DNA from: Nitrosomonas sp. | Lineage (GTDB): Bacteria; Pseudomonadota; Gammaproteobacteria; Burkholderiales; Nitrosomonadaceae | Assembly (NCBI GenBank): GCA_019745325.1 | Contig: JAIETK010000022.1 | Location: 1-64,000 of the forward strand | Length of the DNA stretch: 64,000 bases | Reading direction: 5' to 3' | Shown: piece by piece, positions 34,406-44,179 of the stretch | How positions within the stretch are numbered: position 1 is the first letter of the stretch | Layout of the letters: each line of letters starts with the position of its first letter | Notes under the pieces: model-generated | Seen by the model: the letters and a program-made list of their open reading frames with translations, nothing else | What the model was told of the DNA's origin: nothing | The model's database searches: none | Translations under genes and position numbers: made by a program

Positions 34406-35569
34406 CTATCTCCTTTCTTTTATATTTTTCAACACCCCCAAAACTGTTTTCCTCGGTGCCCCAATATTCAACCGCATAAACCCGCTGCCTTCCTGCCCGA
34501 ATTGCACACCGGGATTCAGGCCGACACCGGCTTCGTGGATGAAAAAATGTTTCAATTGCGCGTCGGTCATGTGCCATTCGCGGCAGTCGAGCCATAACAG
34601 GTAGGTGCCTTCGGCTTGGATTACGTGCATGTCCGATAAATGTTCTGCGACGAAGTTTTCAACGCTGGTGCGGGTGTCTTGCAGGTAATTCAGCAATGCG
34701 GTGAGCCAGGCTTCGCCATCGCGGTAGGCGGCTTCGAACGCGGCAACGCTGAACGGATTGGAGGCGCTGACGTGGAATTGGGTGAAGATTTGCGTGACGG
34801 CGTTGCGCACGGTTTTGTCGGGAATGATCAGCGCGGATAGATTCAAGCCGGGGATGTTGAAGGTTTTGCTTGGCGCGGCGGCGGTGATCAGGTTGCCGTT
34901 ATCGCCGGTGATGGCGGCCAGCACATGGTGCCGGTGGCCGGGGTAGATCAGGTCGTGGTGGATTTCATCGGAAAACACGATCAGGTTGTGGCGGGTGGCG
35001 ATTTGTTGCACTTGCTGCAATTCTTCCGGCGACCACACGCGCCCGACCGGGTTGTGCGGCGAACACAGCAGCAGCAGTTTGGCTTGCCGGGCGCAGTGTT
35101 CCAGGTGATCGAAGTCGATGGTGTAACGGCCGTTGTCGAGGCGCAACGGATTCTGAATCAGCTTGCGCCCGGTTTGTGTGACGGCGGAGAAGAACGGGAA
35201 ATACACCGGCGGCTGGACGATGACGGCTTCGCCGGGTTGCGTGAACGCCATTACGGCGGCGTTGATCGACGGCACCACGCCGGGGCACATCACGATCCAG
35301 TCGCGTTGCACTGCCCAGCCGTGCCGCCGTTGCAGCCAATCGATCAGCGCGTCAAATAGGCAATCGGGAAATACGGTGTAACCGTAGATCGGATGCTTGG
35401 CTCGCTCGATCAGTGCCTGAGTAACCGCGGGCGGAGCGGCGAAGTCCATGTCCGCCACCCACGCCGGGATGACATCGGCCTTGCCGAACACCGCCAGGCG
35501 GCTGTCGTATTTGACGCTGTGAGTTCCTTCGCGATTGATTTCCCGGTCGAAATCGAACGCGTCGCTCAA
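34406..35569 (-). CDS. ovoB: PLP-dependent C-S lyase of the MalY/PatB type, probable ovothiol sulfoxide lyase OvoB
   Basis: 387 residues from TTG 35569. The family start DFDREINREGTHSVKYDSR, WVADMDFAAPPAV, the CSPHNPVGRVW segment and the PLP lysine motif SKTFNIPGL are intact. Such lyases cut C-S bonds. In ovothiol A synthesis OvoB cleaves the sulfoxide made by OvoA to give 4-mercaptohistidine. The TTG start overlaps the ovoA stop as TTGA, so translation is coupled and the pairing is strong support for OvoB rather than a general cystathionine beta-lyase. A decayed copy of its 3' end is at 32949-33097. Confidence 0.85.
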   Translation of the reverse strand: MSDAFDFDREINREGTHSVKYDSRLAVFGKADVIPAWVADMDFAAPPAVTQALIERAKHPIYGYTVFPDCLFDALIDWLQRRHGWAVQRDWIVMCPGVVPSINAAVMAFTQPGEAVIVQPPVYFPFFSAVTQTGRKLIQNPLRLDNGRYTIDFDHLEHCARQAKLLLLCSPHNPVGRVWSPEELQQVQQIATRHNLIVFSDEIHHDLIYPGHRHHVLAAITGDNGNLITAAAPSKTFNIPGLNLSALIIPDKTVRNAVTQIFTQFHVSASNPFSVAAFEAAYRDGEAWLTALLNYLQDTRTSVENFVAEHLSDMHVIQAEGTYLLWLDCREWHMTDAQLKHFFIHEAGVGLNPGVQFGQEGSGFMRLNIGAPRKTVLGVLKNIKERR

Positions 35570-37680
35570 GCGATACGCTCCCAGAGGGTGACTTCCGCCA
35601 GCGTGTGCTGGAATTTGCGTTTGGTCTCGCGGATCACGAACGGCACCGCTTGCGGGCCTTGGATCAGGCGGAAGTGCGGGCCGAGCATTTCTTTCAGGCC
35701 GTCGAGGGTGGTGAAGTTCTCGCCGTCGCGTTTGAAGCCGCCGACCCACGCTTCTTTCTTGGTGTGTTCGGTGAGCCAGGTATACGGCGACGTGATCATC
35801 AGCAAGCCGCCGATGTTGATGCGCGTGTGGATGCTGTTGAGCAACTTGGCCGGATCGTACAGGCGGTCGATCAGGTTGGCGGCGAGGATCAGGTCGTAGC
35901 CGGTGAAAATCGGTTTCAGATTACAGGCGTCGCCCTGGAAAAACTCGACCTTGTGCTTGACGTGATCAAGCCCGAGATTGGTCAGCGTGCGTTCCTTGTA
36001 CGATACTAGCTCGCCTTCGTCGGTCAGCGTGTAGCGCAAAATGCCTTGCTGCGCCAATTGCACGCCTTGGCCGATGAAGCGCGCGGAAAAATCGACGCCG
36101 GTGACGTGATCGAACACGGTGGCCAGCTCGAAAGTCGAGCGGCCGGAGGCACAGCCCAAATCGAGCGCAGTGCGTTTAGGCCGATTGCCCATCGCGGCAA
36201 TGGCGATTTCCGCCAAGGCTTTGGAGAAATTCGGCACGTCGAAATACGTATCGCCGTAATGAAACTCGGCGTATTCCGACAGCAATTTGTCGGTTTCGTA
36301 GTTGGAGCCCGGCAGCGTGGCTGGCGCATCCGACACCACATAGCGGAAGCCGGCGTGCTGGAAGAAATGGCGGCGGAAGGCATAGCGCGAACTGCGTAGC
36401 GATTCGTTGCCGCAGGCGATCCACGAGCCGCCTTTGATCAGATTGTGCTGGTTGTCGAACGTCGGCGTGGTGAAGTCGTCGTACAGCGGATGCACGTCGA
36501 AACCTTCGAACGGGTACGTCGGCGTTTCGGTCCATTGCCAGACGTTGCCGGTGATGTCGAAAAACTCGCCTTGCGCAAATTCGGTGACCGGACAGCTCGA
36601 CGCATAATAATCCAGGTGCAAATTGCCGGTTGCCTTGCGGTCATGCGGCACTTCGTCCAGACCTGCAATGTCGTACAGCCGATACCATTCGTCTTCGGTC
36701 GGCAGCCGTACCGGTTGCTTGGTCGTTTCGGCTTTCCAGTTACAGAACGCTTTGGCTTCGTGATAATTAACCTCGACCGGCCAGTCCCACGGCATCGGCA
36801 CTTCCTCGGTCATCAGACGCAGATACCAGTCGCTACCTTTTTTGACCCAAAACGTCGGATGCTCGGCTTGCGTGAATTGCCGCCACGAGCGGCCTTCTTC
36901 CGGCCAGTAACTGCCGGTGCGGTAGCCGCCAGCTTCGACGAACGCCAGAAACTCTTGGTTGCTGACAAGATATTTGCTGGCTTGAAAAGCGATGATGTCG
37001 GCGGTGTGCAGGCCGTATTCGTTATCCCAGCCGTAATGCTGATGATTGGTTTTGGTTTTATGCAGCGTGATTGATCCGGCGGCAACATTAATCAGTGAAT
37101 TCTGCGGCGCGGCGCCGGATGTGCGGCACGGTTGCCAATCCGGGTGTGGTTGCACGAAATGCAGCGCATGCTGGCGGATCAGCACCGACGACGTTTCCAG
37201 GTGGATGCGTTCATGCTCGACACCCATCACAATCGGCCACCACGAGCTTTCCCAGGTGATCGGCAGGCTTAGCGGCAGCGTGGAGATGAGGTTGTTGACT
37301 ATCGCGCGCATGGTTTTGCGGTAGGCGCGCACTTCGTCGACGGTCGGCCAGTCGTAGTGCGTGCTGTCGAGATCGTCCCAGCTCATTTCATCGACGCCGA
37401 CGGCGAAAATCGATTCCAATCGCGGGTTGATACGTTCGGTAATCAGTCCGGAGAGAATCAGCTTGTTGACGAAGAATGTCGCGGTATGACCCAGATAAAA
37501 AATCAGCGGATGGCGCAACGAGATCGGTTTTTTATAGTACGCTTCGTCGGTGCGCAGTGTTTCGAAAAGTTGCTCGTAGCGATCCAGCGTGGTGTGGAAA
37601 TAACTGCGGATTTCTTCACGCTTCAGGTTGATGTCGTCGCCATCGAGCAGAGGTGTTCTTTGGAATAAAAGTTGTGGCAT
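35566..37680 (-). CDS. ovoA: 5-histidylcysteine sulfoxide synthase / 4-mercaptohistidine N-methyltransferase OvoA
   Basis: 704 residues with the full OvoA architecture: a DinB-like domain (about 20-170), an FGE-sulfatase domain (about 200-430, ITLHKTKTNHQHYGWDNEYG, GNVWQWTET, KGGSW) and a C-terminal methyltransferase (about 470-704, LDLGCASGRST). The iron site HX3HXE is H156, H160, E162 (EHERIHLE). The iron domain joins cysteine and histidine with oxygen to give the sulfoxide, and the methyltransferase methylates the mercaptohistidine ring nitrogen. Product: ovothiol A, a thiol antioxidant. It is followed by ovoB. Confidence 0.93.
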   Translation of the reverse strand: MPQLLFQRTPLLDGDDINLKREEIRSYFHTTLDRYEQLFETLRTDEAYYKKPISLRHPLIFYLGHTATFFVNKLILSGLITERINPRLESIFAVGVDEMSWDDLDSTHYDWPTVDEVRAYRKTMRAIVNNLISTLPLSLPITWESSWWPIVMGVEHERIHLETSSVLIRQHALHFVQPHPDWQPCRTSGAAPQNSLINVAAGSITLHKTKTNHQHYGWDNEYGLHTADIIAFQASKYLVSNQEFLAFVEAGGYRTGSYWPEEGRSWRQFTQAEHPTFWVKKGSDWYLRLMTEEVPMPWDWPVEVNYHEAKAFCNWKAETTKQPVRLPTEDEWYRLYDIAGLDEVPHDRKATGNLHLDYYASSCPVTEFAQGEFFDITGNVWQWTETPTYPFEGFDVHPLYDDFTTPTFDNQHNLIKGGSWIACGNESLRSSRYAFRRHFFQHAGFRYVVSDAPATLPGSNYETDKLLSEYAEFHYGDTYFDVPNFSKALAEIAIAAMGNRPKRTALDLGCASGRSTFELATVFDHVTGVDFSARFIGQGVQLAQQGILRYTLTDEGELVSYKERTLTNLGLDHVKHKVEFFQGDACNLKPIFTGYDLILAANLIDRLYDPAKLLNSIHTRINIGGLLMITSPYTWLTEHTKKEAWVGGFKRDGENFTTLDGLKEMLGPHFRLIQGPQAVPFVIRETKRKFQHTLAEVTLWERIA

Positions 37681-37905
37681 ATTGTAATTTTTGACAGTTC
37701 TCTCATTAGTTTGACCGGTATTATAACGCCATGCACTTTTCAGGCGTTATCAAATCGGGACAAAAGTCACTTTTGCTGACCGGAATACAGCATAATTGGC
37801 AATAAAACTGATAAAACCATGCTGTTTTGAAGGAAATAAGCGATGTTTAGAGTAATTAACCGTATTTTAGTTTAATGACATTTTTCTAAATTGCAACAAC
37901 CCGCC

Positions 37906-38595
37906 ATGAATGAAGTCACGCTCGTTTTGGTCTGCAAGCGGCCCGCGCCGGGGGTTGGTAAGCAAAGATTGGCGGCAAAGCTGGGGCAGGAAACCGCGTA
38001 TCGGATTGCGGAAGCGTTATTGGCGTGCGCATTGGAGGACGCGGCTGAGTGGCCGGGACCGGTGGTGATCGCGCCTGCCGGGGCGGCTGATGCGGATTGG
38101 GCGCGTTCGTTACCAATCTCTCGTTCTATGGCGGTCGCGGTATTACCGCAGGAAACGGGTAATCTCGGACAGCGGTTGAACGCGTTGGACCAGACTTTGC
38201 GAATGCAGGGGAGGGAACATTTGTTTTTTATCGGCAGCGACGCGCCGGGATTGCTTGCAAGCGATTATGCAGCGGCGCGGGATGCATTGCAGCATGCGGA
38301 TGTGGCGTTAATTCCTGCAGCTGATGGCGGCGTGGTGCTGATGGCGAATCGCAAGCCTTGGCCGGATATGTCCGCGTTGCCCTGGAGCTCGAACCGGTTG
38401 GAGGAAGCGTTGACCGGACTTTGCCGTCGGGCCGGGTGTTCGGTAAGCGCGGTTGGGCATGGTTACGACGTGGATGAATGGCACGACGTGGTAAAGCTGG
38501 CGGCATTGCTGCGGCAGGATCAGCGGCCTGCGCGGCGGGCATTGCTGCAAATGGTCAGCCGCATTCTTTCAGAGAAGGATGTGCAGGATGCCTGA
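37906..38595 (+). CDS. TIGR04282-type glycosyltransferase of an arsenosugar-like cluster (DUF2064)
   Basis: 229 residues from ATG 37906; a TTG at 37891 is less likely. Cofactor-like start TLVLVCKRPAPGVGKQRLAAKLG, FFIGSDAPGLLASDYAAA and AADGGVVLMA are the DUF2064/TIGR04282 marks. Those proteins are nucleotidyl- or glycosyltransferase-fold enzymes that in cyanobacteria and proteobacteria sit with ArsM in arsenosugar loci. The acceptor is not proven. Its stop overlaps the next gene by 8 bases, so the two are coupled. Confidence 0.82.
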   Translation: MNEVTLVLVCKRPAPGVGKQRLAAKLGQETAYRIAEALLACALEDAAEWPGPVVIAPAGAADADWARSLPISRSMAVAVLPQETGNLGQRLNALDQTLRMQGREHLFFIGSDAPGLLASDYAAARDALQHADVALIPAADGGVVLMANRKPWPDMSALPWSSNRLEEALTGLCRRAGCSVSAVGHGYDVDEWHDVVKLAALLRQDQRPARRALLQMVSRILSEKDVQDA

Positions 38596-39277
38596 TTTCA
38601 GCATCGTGATACCGTGTTATCGCGATGAAGCGCCGTTGGCGCGCTTGTTGGGACAATTGCGGCGGTTGCCGCATCAACCTCGCGAAATCATCATCGTCGA
38701 CGCGGCGGACAGCCGCCATTGCGCGCAGCTTTGTGAACAATCGGCGGCAACAAGATTGACCGGTGAACCGTGCCGTGGCCGGCAGCTTGGCATCGGCGCG
38801 GCAAAAGCCCAAGGCGATGTGTTATGGTTTTTGCACGCCGATGCGCAATTGTCCGCCGATCCGTTGGCGGCGATGGCCGCGGCGATTCAGCGCGGTGCTG
38901 TCGGCGGTTATTTCCGTTTCCGCTTCGCTGAACCGCGCGCGTGGCCGGCTTCGATCCTGGAACCGGCGATCGCGTTGCGTTGCCATATCGGGATACCTTA
39001 TGGCGATCAGGGAATTTTCATGCGCCGGGCGGTTTATCATCAAGCGGGCGGTCATGCGCCGTGGCCGCTGTTCGAGGAAGCGCCTTTAGTGCAAGCAGCC
39101 AGGCGGTTAGGGCGGTTTGCGGCGTTAGCGGAACCGATTTTTGTCGATTCACGCCGCTGGCAACGCGACGGCTGGTGGCGGCGCAGTTTGAACAACCGCC
39201 TGCTGGCGTTGAGATTTATGAGCGGTGCGGCGCCGCAGGACTTGGCCGCGCGTTACCATTCTAAAAATGACTCGTGA
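38588..39277 (+). CDS. TIGR04283-type family 2 glycosyltransferase
   Basis: 229 residues from ATG 38588, with AAGGA upstream; ATG 38579 is an alternative. GT-A fold: FSIVIPCYRDEAPLARLL, IIIVDAADSRHC and FLHADAQL, the DxD-like metal motif being HAD. PYGDQGIFMRRAVY and the EEAPLVQAARRLG end match TIGR04283, the usual partner of TIGR04282 in arsenosugar loci. It would transfer a sugar. Overlaps the previous gene and is followed by arsM after 40 bases. Confidence 0.83.
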   Translation: MPDFSIVIPCYRDEAPLARLLGQLRRLPHQPREIIIVDAADSRHCAQLCEQSAATRLTGEPCRGRQLGIGAAKAQGDVLWFLHADAQLSADPLAAMAAAIQRGAVGGYFRFRFAEPRAWPASILEPAIALRCHIGIPYGDQGIFMRRAVYHQAGGHAPWPLFEEAPLVQAARRLGRFAALAEPIFVDSRRWQRDGWWRRSLNNRLLALRFMSGAAPQDLAARYHSKNDS

Positions 39278-39317
39278 ATGACATAATGACAAAAATTGCT
39301 TAATTGAGAGGTCGATC

Positions 39318-40364
39318 ATGCAAGAAGCGGTGCAAAAATATTACGGTGAAACGCTGACAAACAGCCAGGATTTACAGACCAATGCGTGTTGCACCGATGC
39401 TGCGTTGCCGCATTTTGTCAAACCGCTGCTGGCGCGGGTGCATGCCGAAGTGAAAGCGCGTTATTACGGTTGCGGTCTGGTGCTGCCGGAGCTTCTGGAA
39501 GGATTGACGATCCTTGACTTAGGTTGCGGTGCCGGGCGTGATGTCTACGTGCTGTCGCAACTGGTTGGGGAAAAGGGACAAGTGATCGGCGTGGATATGA
39601 CGGAGGCGCAACTGGCGATTGCGCGAAAACACGAGCCATATCATCGCAAAGCATTCGGCTACAAACGCGGGAATGTGCGTTTTCTGCACGGCGATATCGA
39701 GCGCTTGGACGAGCTTGAACTGGCCGATGCCAGCGTGGATTTGATCGTGTCGAATTGCGTCATCAATCTGGCGCCGGATAAAGCGGCGGTATTGCGCGAA
39801 GCGTTCCGCGTGCTGAAGCTGGGCGGCGAATTATATTTTTCCGATGTTTACAGCGACCGGCGCATTCCGGCGGATTTGACGCGCGACCCGGTGCTGTACG
39901 GCGAATGCCTGAGCGGCGCGTTGTATTGGAACGATTTTTTACAGCTGGCGCGGAACAGCGGTTTCACCGACCCGCGCCTGGCCGACGACCGGCCGGTTAC
40001 GATTGATAATCCGGAATTAATTGAGAAAACCGGCAATATCCGCTTTTACTCGGCGACTTACCGGCTGTTTAAACTGCCGGGTCTGGAATTGGCCTGCGAA
40101 GATCACGGGCAATCCGTGGTGTATCGCGGCACCATCCCGCACCATGCGCATGCTTTCCGGCTGGATAAGCATCATTTCATCGAAACCGGCAGACAATTCC
40201 CGGTGTGCGGCAATACCTGGCGCATGTTGCACGATACGCGATTTATCAAGCATTTTGATTTTTACGGTGATTTTGACCGGCATTTTGGTATTTTTCCCGA
40301 CTGCGGCATGGGTATGCCTTTCGCCGAGACTGCGGCGGAACAACAGCAAAGCGGGTGTTGTTGA
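39318..40364 (+). CDS. arsM: ArsM-like arsenite methyltransferase
   Basis: 348 residues. The SAM-binding LDLGCGAGRDVYVLS follows an N-terminal cysteine pair (NACCTD), with VDLIVSNCVINLAPDK and VLREAFRVLKLGGELYFSDVYSDRR, the ArsM core. Cysteines in NACC and SNCV are placed where ArsM binds As(III). An additional C-terminal segment of about 130 residues has further cysteines and ends QQSGCC. It should methylate trivalent arsenic; methylated arsenicals then feed arsenosugar formation. GAGAGG precedes the ATG. Confidence 0.85.
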   Translation: MQEAVQKYYGETLTNSQDLQTNACCTDAALPHFVKPLLARVHAEVKARYYGCGLVLPELLEGLTILDLGCGAGRDVYVLSQLVGEKGQVIGVDMTEAQLAIARKHEPYHRKAFGYKRGNVRFLHGDIERLDELELADASVDLIVSNCVINLAPDKAAVLREAFRVLKLGGELYFSDVYSDRRIPADLTRDPVLYGECLSGALYWNDFLQLARNSGFTDPRLADDRPVTIDNPELIEKTGNIRFYSATYRLFKLPGLELACEDHGQSVVYRGTIPHHAHAFRLDKHHFIETGRQFPVCGNTWRMLHDTRFIKHFDFYGDFDRHFGIFPDCGMGMPFAETAAEQQQSGCC

Positions 40365-40366
40365 GT

Positions 40367-41314
40367 ATGGAAGCGGCAGGGTTACCCGTTGGCGGCGGTC
40401 AGCAATCGCGATCCAAGCATTGGTATGTAACGGCGGATGATAAGCCGCGCGGCTTTATCCGTGCGCATGCACTGGAAGAATTGTGGTTTCATACCGGCAC
40501 GGCCTGTAATTTGTCGTGTCCGTTTTGTCTGGAAGGCTCCAAGCCCGGCGATGGCCGCTTGCAATTGATGCGTTTTGACGATGCCAAGCCTTATATTGAT
40601 GAAGCGTTGACGCTGGGCATCAAGCAATTTTCCTTTACCGGCGGCGAGCCGTTTGTAAACAAGGATTTGATTCATATTCTGGATTATGCGTTGCAGCATC
40701 GGCCCTGCATGGTATTGACCAACGCCACCGAGCCCTTGATGAAGCGCCTGCCGCAATTGCGCGCTTTGCTCGAACATCCGCAGCCGTTGCATTTCCGTAT
40801 CAGTCTCGATCATTTTTTGGCGGAAGAGCATGACAAAAATCGCGGGGCGGGCATGTTTGCACTGGCGCTGGAAGGGCTGAAGGCACTACATGCGATGGGC
40901 TTCGGCGTTTCCGTAGCCAGCCAGAAAATTGCCGGAATGTCGCCCGGAAAAGCCGCGCAATGCTTTGCGGAAGTGTTCCGTAATGCCGGTTTGCCGGTGG
41001 ATCTGTCGCGCATCGTGTTTCCCGAGTTTTATCCGCCGGGTATTACCGTAGCCGCGCCGCAGATCACGCAAAGCTGCATGACCGACTACCAGACTGAAAA
41101 AACGCGCCGCGGATTTATGTGTGCGTTCAGCCGCATGGTGGTGAAAAGTGAAGGAAAATGCCAAGTGTATGCCTGCACGCTGGTCGATGACGATGCCGAC
41201 TACGCGCTCGGAGGAACTCTGGCGGAGAGCTTGCAAGTATCGGTTAGCATGAAACATCACCGTTGCTATAGTTGTTTTCAGTTTGGTGCGACTTGCAGTG
41301 AAATGAAACGGTAA
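40367..41314 (+). CDS. Radical SAM enzyme of the arsM cluster (not the usual ArsS)
   Basis: 315 residues from ATG 40367, three bases after the arsM stop; a GTG at 40355 overlaps arsM. The radical SAM motif CNLSCPFC uses C47, C51 and C54. FSFTGGEPFVNKD is the GGE motif, and the C-terminus has extra cysteines (CMTDYQ, FMCAFSRM, CQVYAC, CYSCFQFGATC) that may bind a second cluster. In arsenosugar loci this slot holds ArsS, which opens differently (CNLACxHCH-type). Here the motif is followed by LEGSKPGDGRLQLM, more like a SPASM/twitch enzyme. The reaction is unknown. Confidence 0.83.
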   Translation: MEAAGLPVGGGQQSRSKHWYVTADDKPRGFIRAHALEELWFHTGTACNLSCPFCLEGSKPGDGRLQLMRFDDAKPYIDEALTLGIKQFSFTGGEPFVNKDLIHILDYALQHRPCMVLTNATEPLMKRLPQLRALLEHPQPLHFRISLDHFLAEEHDKNRGAGMFALALEGLKALHAMGFGVSVASQKIAGMSPGKAAQCFAEVFRNAGLPVDLSRIVFPEFYPPGITVAAPQITQSCMTDYQTEKTRRGFMCAFSRMVVKSEGKCQVYACTLVDDDADYALGGTLAESLQVSVSMKHHRCYSCFQFGATCSEMKR

Positions 41315-41319
41315 ATGAC

Positions 41320-41510
41320 AATGCCAGTGACAGCCGTTTGGGAAGCGCTGATTAATTGGCTATACGAGCGCATCACTTCGTTGCACGGCACCCGCTCCCT
41401 CGTCTATCTTGTTGATATGTCTCGGTTGCTACGTTTCGTGCGCCTCGTGCGCCTCGTGCTTCATCTCGTTCGCCGAATTAATAAGCGCTTCCTTCAGTTT
41501 CACTGGCATT
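41320..41510. mobile_element. MITE-like element, full copy 2, inside a split hairpin
   Basis: The element itself is 41341-41492 (152 bp): GGAAGCGCTGATTAATT at the left and AATTAATAAGCGCTTCC at the right. Outside it, AATGCCAGTGA (41320-41330) and TCACTGGCATT (41500-41510) are exact complements; without the MITE they would form an 11-bp hairpin just after the radical SAM gene stop, a likely terminator. The 265-base gap holds this and no gene. Confidence 0.75.
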
Positions 41511-41579
41511 TCGTACTTCTGAATGCGGCGGCGCTCGAAGTCAGACGCTGCCAAATCTACTGATTGCGATTACAAACGG

Positions 41580-43280
41580 TTAAAATTCCTCCCAATCTTC
41601 GCCGGTGCCGGTCGCGGCTTTACGAGGTTTTGCAGGTGCGGCTGCAAGTGCAATTGCTGCCGGTGCTTTTTTGGTTGCTGGTCCGCGGTTAGGCAGTTTG
41701 GCAATATTCGTAGCGTGATTGCTTCTTTTTACCGGTGCGATCGTTGCCGCATGACTATTCGCCAGTTTGAAGGTGCTGACCGCATGTGTTAGCGCCTGCG
41801 CCTGTTCTTGCATCGATTCTGCGGCAGCGGCCGCTTCTTCAACCAGCGCGGCATTTTGTTGCGTGACTTCGTCCATCTGCGTGACCGCTTGATTGACTTG
41901 TTCGATACCGGAACTTTGTTCTTGCGATGCCGCCGATATTTCGCTCATGATGTCGGTAACGCGCTTGACGGCAGTGACGATTTCCTCCATGGTGGTTCCC
42001 GCTTCGTCGACCTTGCTGACCGAATCGCTGATCAATTCCTTGATTTCTTTCGCCGCCGCGGCTGACCGTTGCGCCAGCGTGCGCACTTCGGTTGCCACCA
42101 CCGCAAAACCCCGGCCTTGCTCGCCGGCGCGCGCCGCTTCCACCGCAGCATTCAAAGCCAGGATATTGGTCTGGAAGGCAATACCGTCGATTACGCTGAT
42201 AATATCAACGATTTTATGCGAGCTTTCATTGATCGATTTCATCGTATGCACGACTTGTCCGACCACTTCGCCGCCTTTCACTGCAACTTCCGACGCGCCA
42301 GCTGCCAATTGATTGGCTTGGCGTGCATTATCCGCGTTTTGTCTCACGGTCGATGTCAGTTCTTCCATGCTGGAAGCGGTTTCTTCCAGGCTGGATGCTT
42401 GTTCTTCCGTGCGTTGACTCAAATCCGAGTTACCTGAAGCGATTTCACCCGATGCGGTTACGATCTGATCCGTTCCCGAACGAACCTTACCTACCAGATC
42501 GATCAAGTTGTCGTTCATTTCTTTCAGCGCTTGCAGCAAACGGCCCGTTGACGATTTGGTCGAGGTCACGACGATGTTTGAAGTCAGATCGCCGGCAGCT
42601 ACTTTATGCGCAATCTCGATTGCTTCATCCAGTGGCGCGACGATGGAACGCAACAACAGGAAACCGAACGTAATTGCCAGCAGAATGCTTGCCGCAATGG
42701 CTGCGATCGAGATCATCGAAATGGTTTCAAAGCTGCTTTGTGAATCGGAATACTGATGGGAAGCCAATGTTCCTTGCAAATCCAGCAATGCGAATACCGT
42801 ATCGCGCAGCGCATTGAATTTTGGCGTGGTATCGGTTTCCAGATTTTTTGCGGCTGCTTCAAATTCTCCGGCGATGGCGAGCTGAAATGTTTTATTCATC
42901 GACTGAACGTATTGCACATGCTGTTCGCCTTTTATTTTTGTCAAGGTTTCCTCTTCCGGCAGTAAGCTGGTGCCCAGGTATTTCGCCCAGACACTTTCGT
43001 TTTGTTTTACCAGTCTGTTGGCTTCTTCTGCTAAAGCGCCGGCGGTTGCGCTATTGTTCACTTGCGTTGCGATTCTGCCTTTTTCGCGGACTTGGTACCA
43101 CACATCGAGGATTGTGCCGAGCTGCACCGCCGGCATCATGCGGTCTTCGTAGACCGATTGAACGGTGTGATTCGATTGATTGAATCCGTATAAACCGTAC
43201 GCGCCAATACTCACCATCAGTACCGACAGGATACTCATGACCAGCATTAAGCGAAATTTAATCGATGTTTCTGTAAACAT
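41580..43280 (-). CDS. Methyl-accepting chemotaxis protein
   Basis: 566 residues. A first transmembrane helix (about 10-32) is followed by a 4-helix-bundle-type sensor ([27 protein letters not shown], about 33-190), a second helix ([23 protein letters not shown]), HAMP and a cytoplasmic signalling domain with the hairpin [38 protein letters not shown]. The end DWEEF resembles the tethering pentapeptide that binds CheR/CheB. It senses an unknown ligand in the periplasm. cheW lies upstream by 36 bases. Confidence 0.93.
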   Translation of the reverse strand: MFTETSIKFRLMLVMSILSVLMVSIGAYGLYGFNQSNHTVQSVYEDRMMPAVQLGTILDVWYQVREKGRIATQVNNSATAGALAEEANRLVKQNESVWAKYLGTSLLPEEETLTKIKGEQHVQYVQSMNKTFQLAIAGEFEAAAKNLETDTTPKFNALRDTVFALLDLQGTLASHQYSDSQSSFETISMISIAAIAASILLAITFGFLLLRSIVAPLDEAIEIAHKVAAGDLTSNIVVTSTKSSTGRLLQALKEMNDNLIDLVGKVRSGTDQIVTASGEIASGNSDLSQRTEEQASSLEETASSMEELTSTVRQNADNARQANQLAAGASEVAVKGGEVVGQVVHTMKSINESSHKIVDIISVIDGIAFQTNILALNAAVEAARAGEQGRGFAVVATEVRTLAQRSAAAAKEIKELISDSVSKVDEAGTTMEEIVTAVKRVTDIMSEISAASQEQSSGIEQVNQAVTQMDEVTQQNAALVEEAAAAAESMQEQAQALTHAVSTFKLANSHAATIAPVKRSNHATNIAKLPNRGPATKKAPAAIALAAAPAKPRKAATGTGEDWEEF

Positions 43281-43316
43281 GGTTTTCTCCTCTAAAAGAT
43301 TAATTTGGTGTGTGCT

Positions 43317-43829
43317 TTAGTTAAAATTTGATCCAATCAAACCCATATCGCTGCTGCTCATCATTTTTTCGATGTCGATCAAGATCAACATGCGCTCATC
43401 GACGGTTCCCAGTCCCATGATGTATTCGGTATCGATGATCGAGCCCAAGCCCGGTGTCGGGCGGATCTGCTCGTCTTCCAGCGTGAGCACATCGGAAACG
43501 CCATCAACCACCATGCCCATCACACGTCCGGCTACATTCAGAATGATGACCACCGTAAATTGGTCGTATTGCGCCTGGCCTAGATCGAATTTAATCCGCA
43601 TATCGATGATTGGGACGATGATTCCGCGCAAGTTCACCACCCCTTTGATAAATTCCGGTGAATTGGCAATTTGCGTGATTGCGTCATAGCCGCGGATCTC
43701 TTGCACCTTCAGAATTTCGATTCCATATTCTTCATGTCCAAGCCGGAAAGTCAGAAATTCATTCGCGACCGGCTTGGTCACTGGGGGGTTAGGGTGAACT
43801 GCATTCATAGTTTGCGGTTGCGGCATCAT
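43317..43829 (-). CDS. cheW: Chemotaxis coupling protein CheW
   Basis: 170 residues: [54 protein letters not shown] is the CheW fold. It couples receptors to the CheA kinase. GGAGAAAT precedes ATG 43829. It lies upstream of a receptor gene and no cheA is in the window. Confidence 0.93.
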   Translation of the reverse strand: MMPQPQTMNAVHPNPPVTKPVANEFLTFRLGHEEYGIEILKVQEIRGYDAITQIANSPEFIKGVVNLRGIIVPIIDMRIKFDLGQAQYDQFTVVIILNVAGRVMGMVVDGVSDVLTLEDEQIRPTPGLGSIIDTEYIMGLGTVDERMLILIDIEKMMSSSDMGLIGSNFN

Positions 43830-44179
43830 AGATATTTCTCCTGGTTATTTTTCAACATATCAGCTTAATAAATGACCGAAGTGCTCCACGAAATTGTCCG
43901 AAGCTATCGCCGGAATTTTTCGCGGCTACCTGCCGATGGCACGTTGAAAAGATTTCATTGCGCATCAGCACGAGTGACCGAACGATACGTTATTGGGCAG
44001 GATAAAATGTTGAGAGAATGTAAACTCTTTGTAAAAAATGGATTCAAATCCGGGTTTTTTCGATCCCGGTCTGTCTTCTTTGCTTGTCTGGTTTGTGTTG
44101 CAATGGCTTTTTACAACGATAGGGATCGGCCGTAGTAAACTGAACCGACCGGTGAAAAACCAAATGGTATGAGGTTTAT
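43830..44179. other. Intergenic segment with one weak ORF
   Basis: 350 bases between divergent genes. A frame at 43872-44135 (87 codons, plus strand) has no ribosome-binding site and no family marks, so it is not called. No clear promoter was found. Confidence 0.4.

Noticed and set aside
43872-44135. 87-codon frame in the gap between cheW and the fusion gene
   Set aside because: No ribosome-binding site, no family marks, and an amino acid make-up unlike neighbours.
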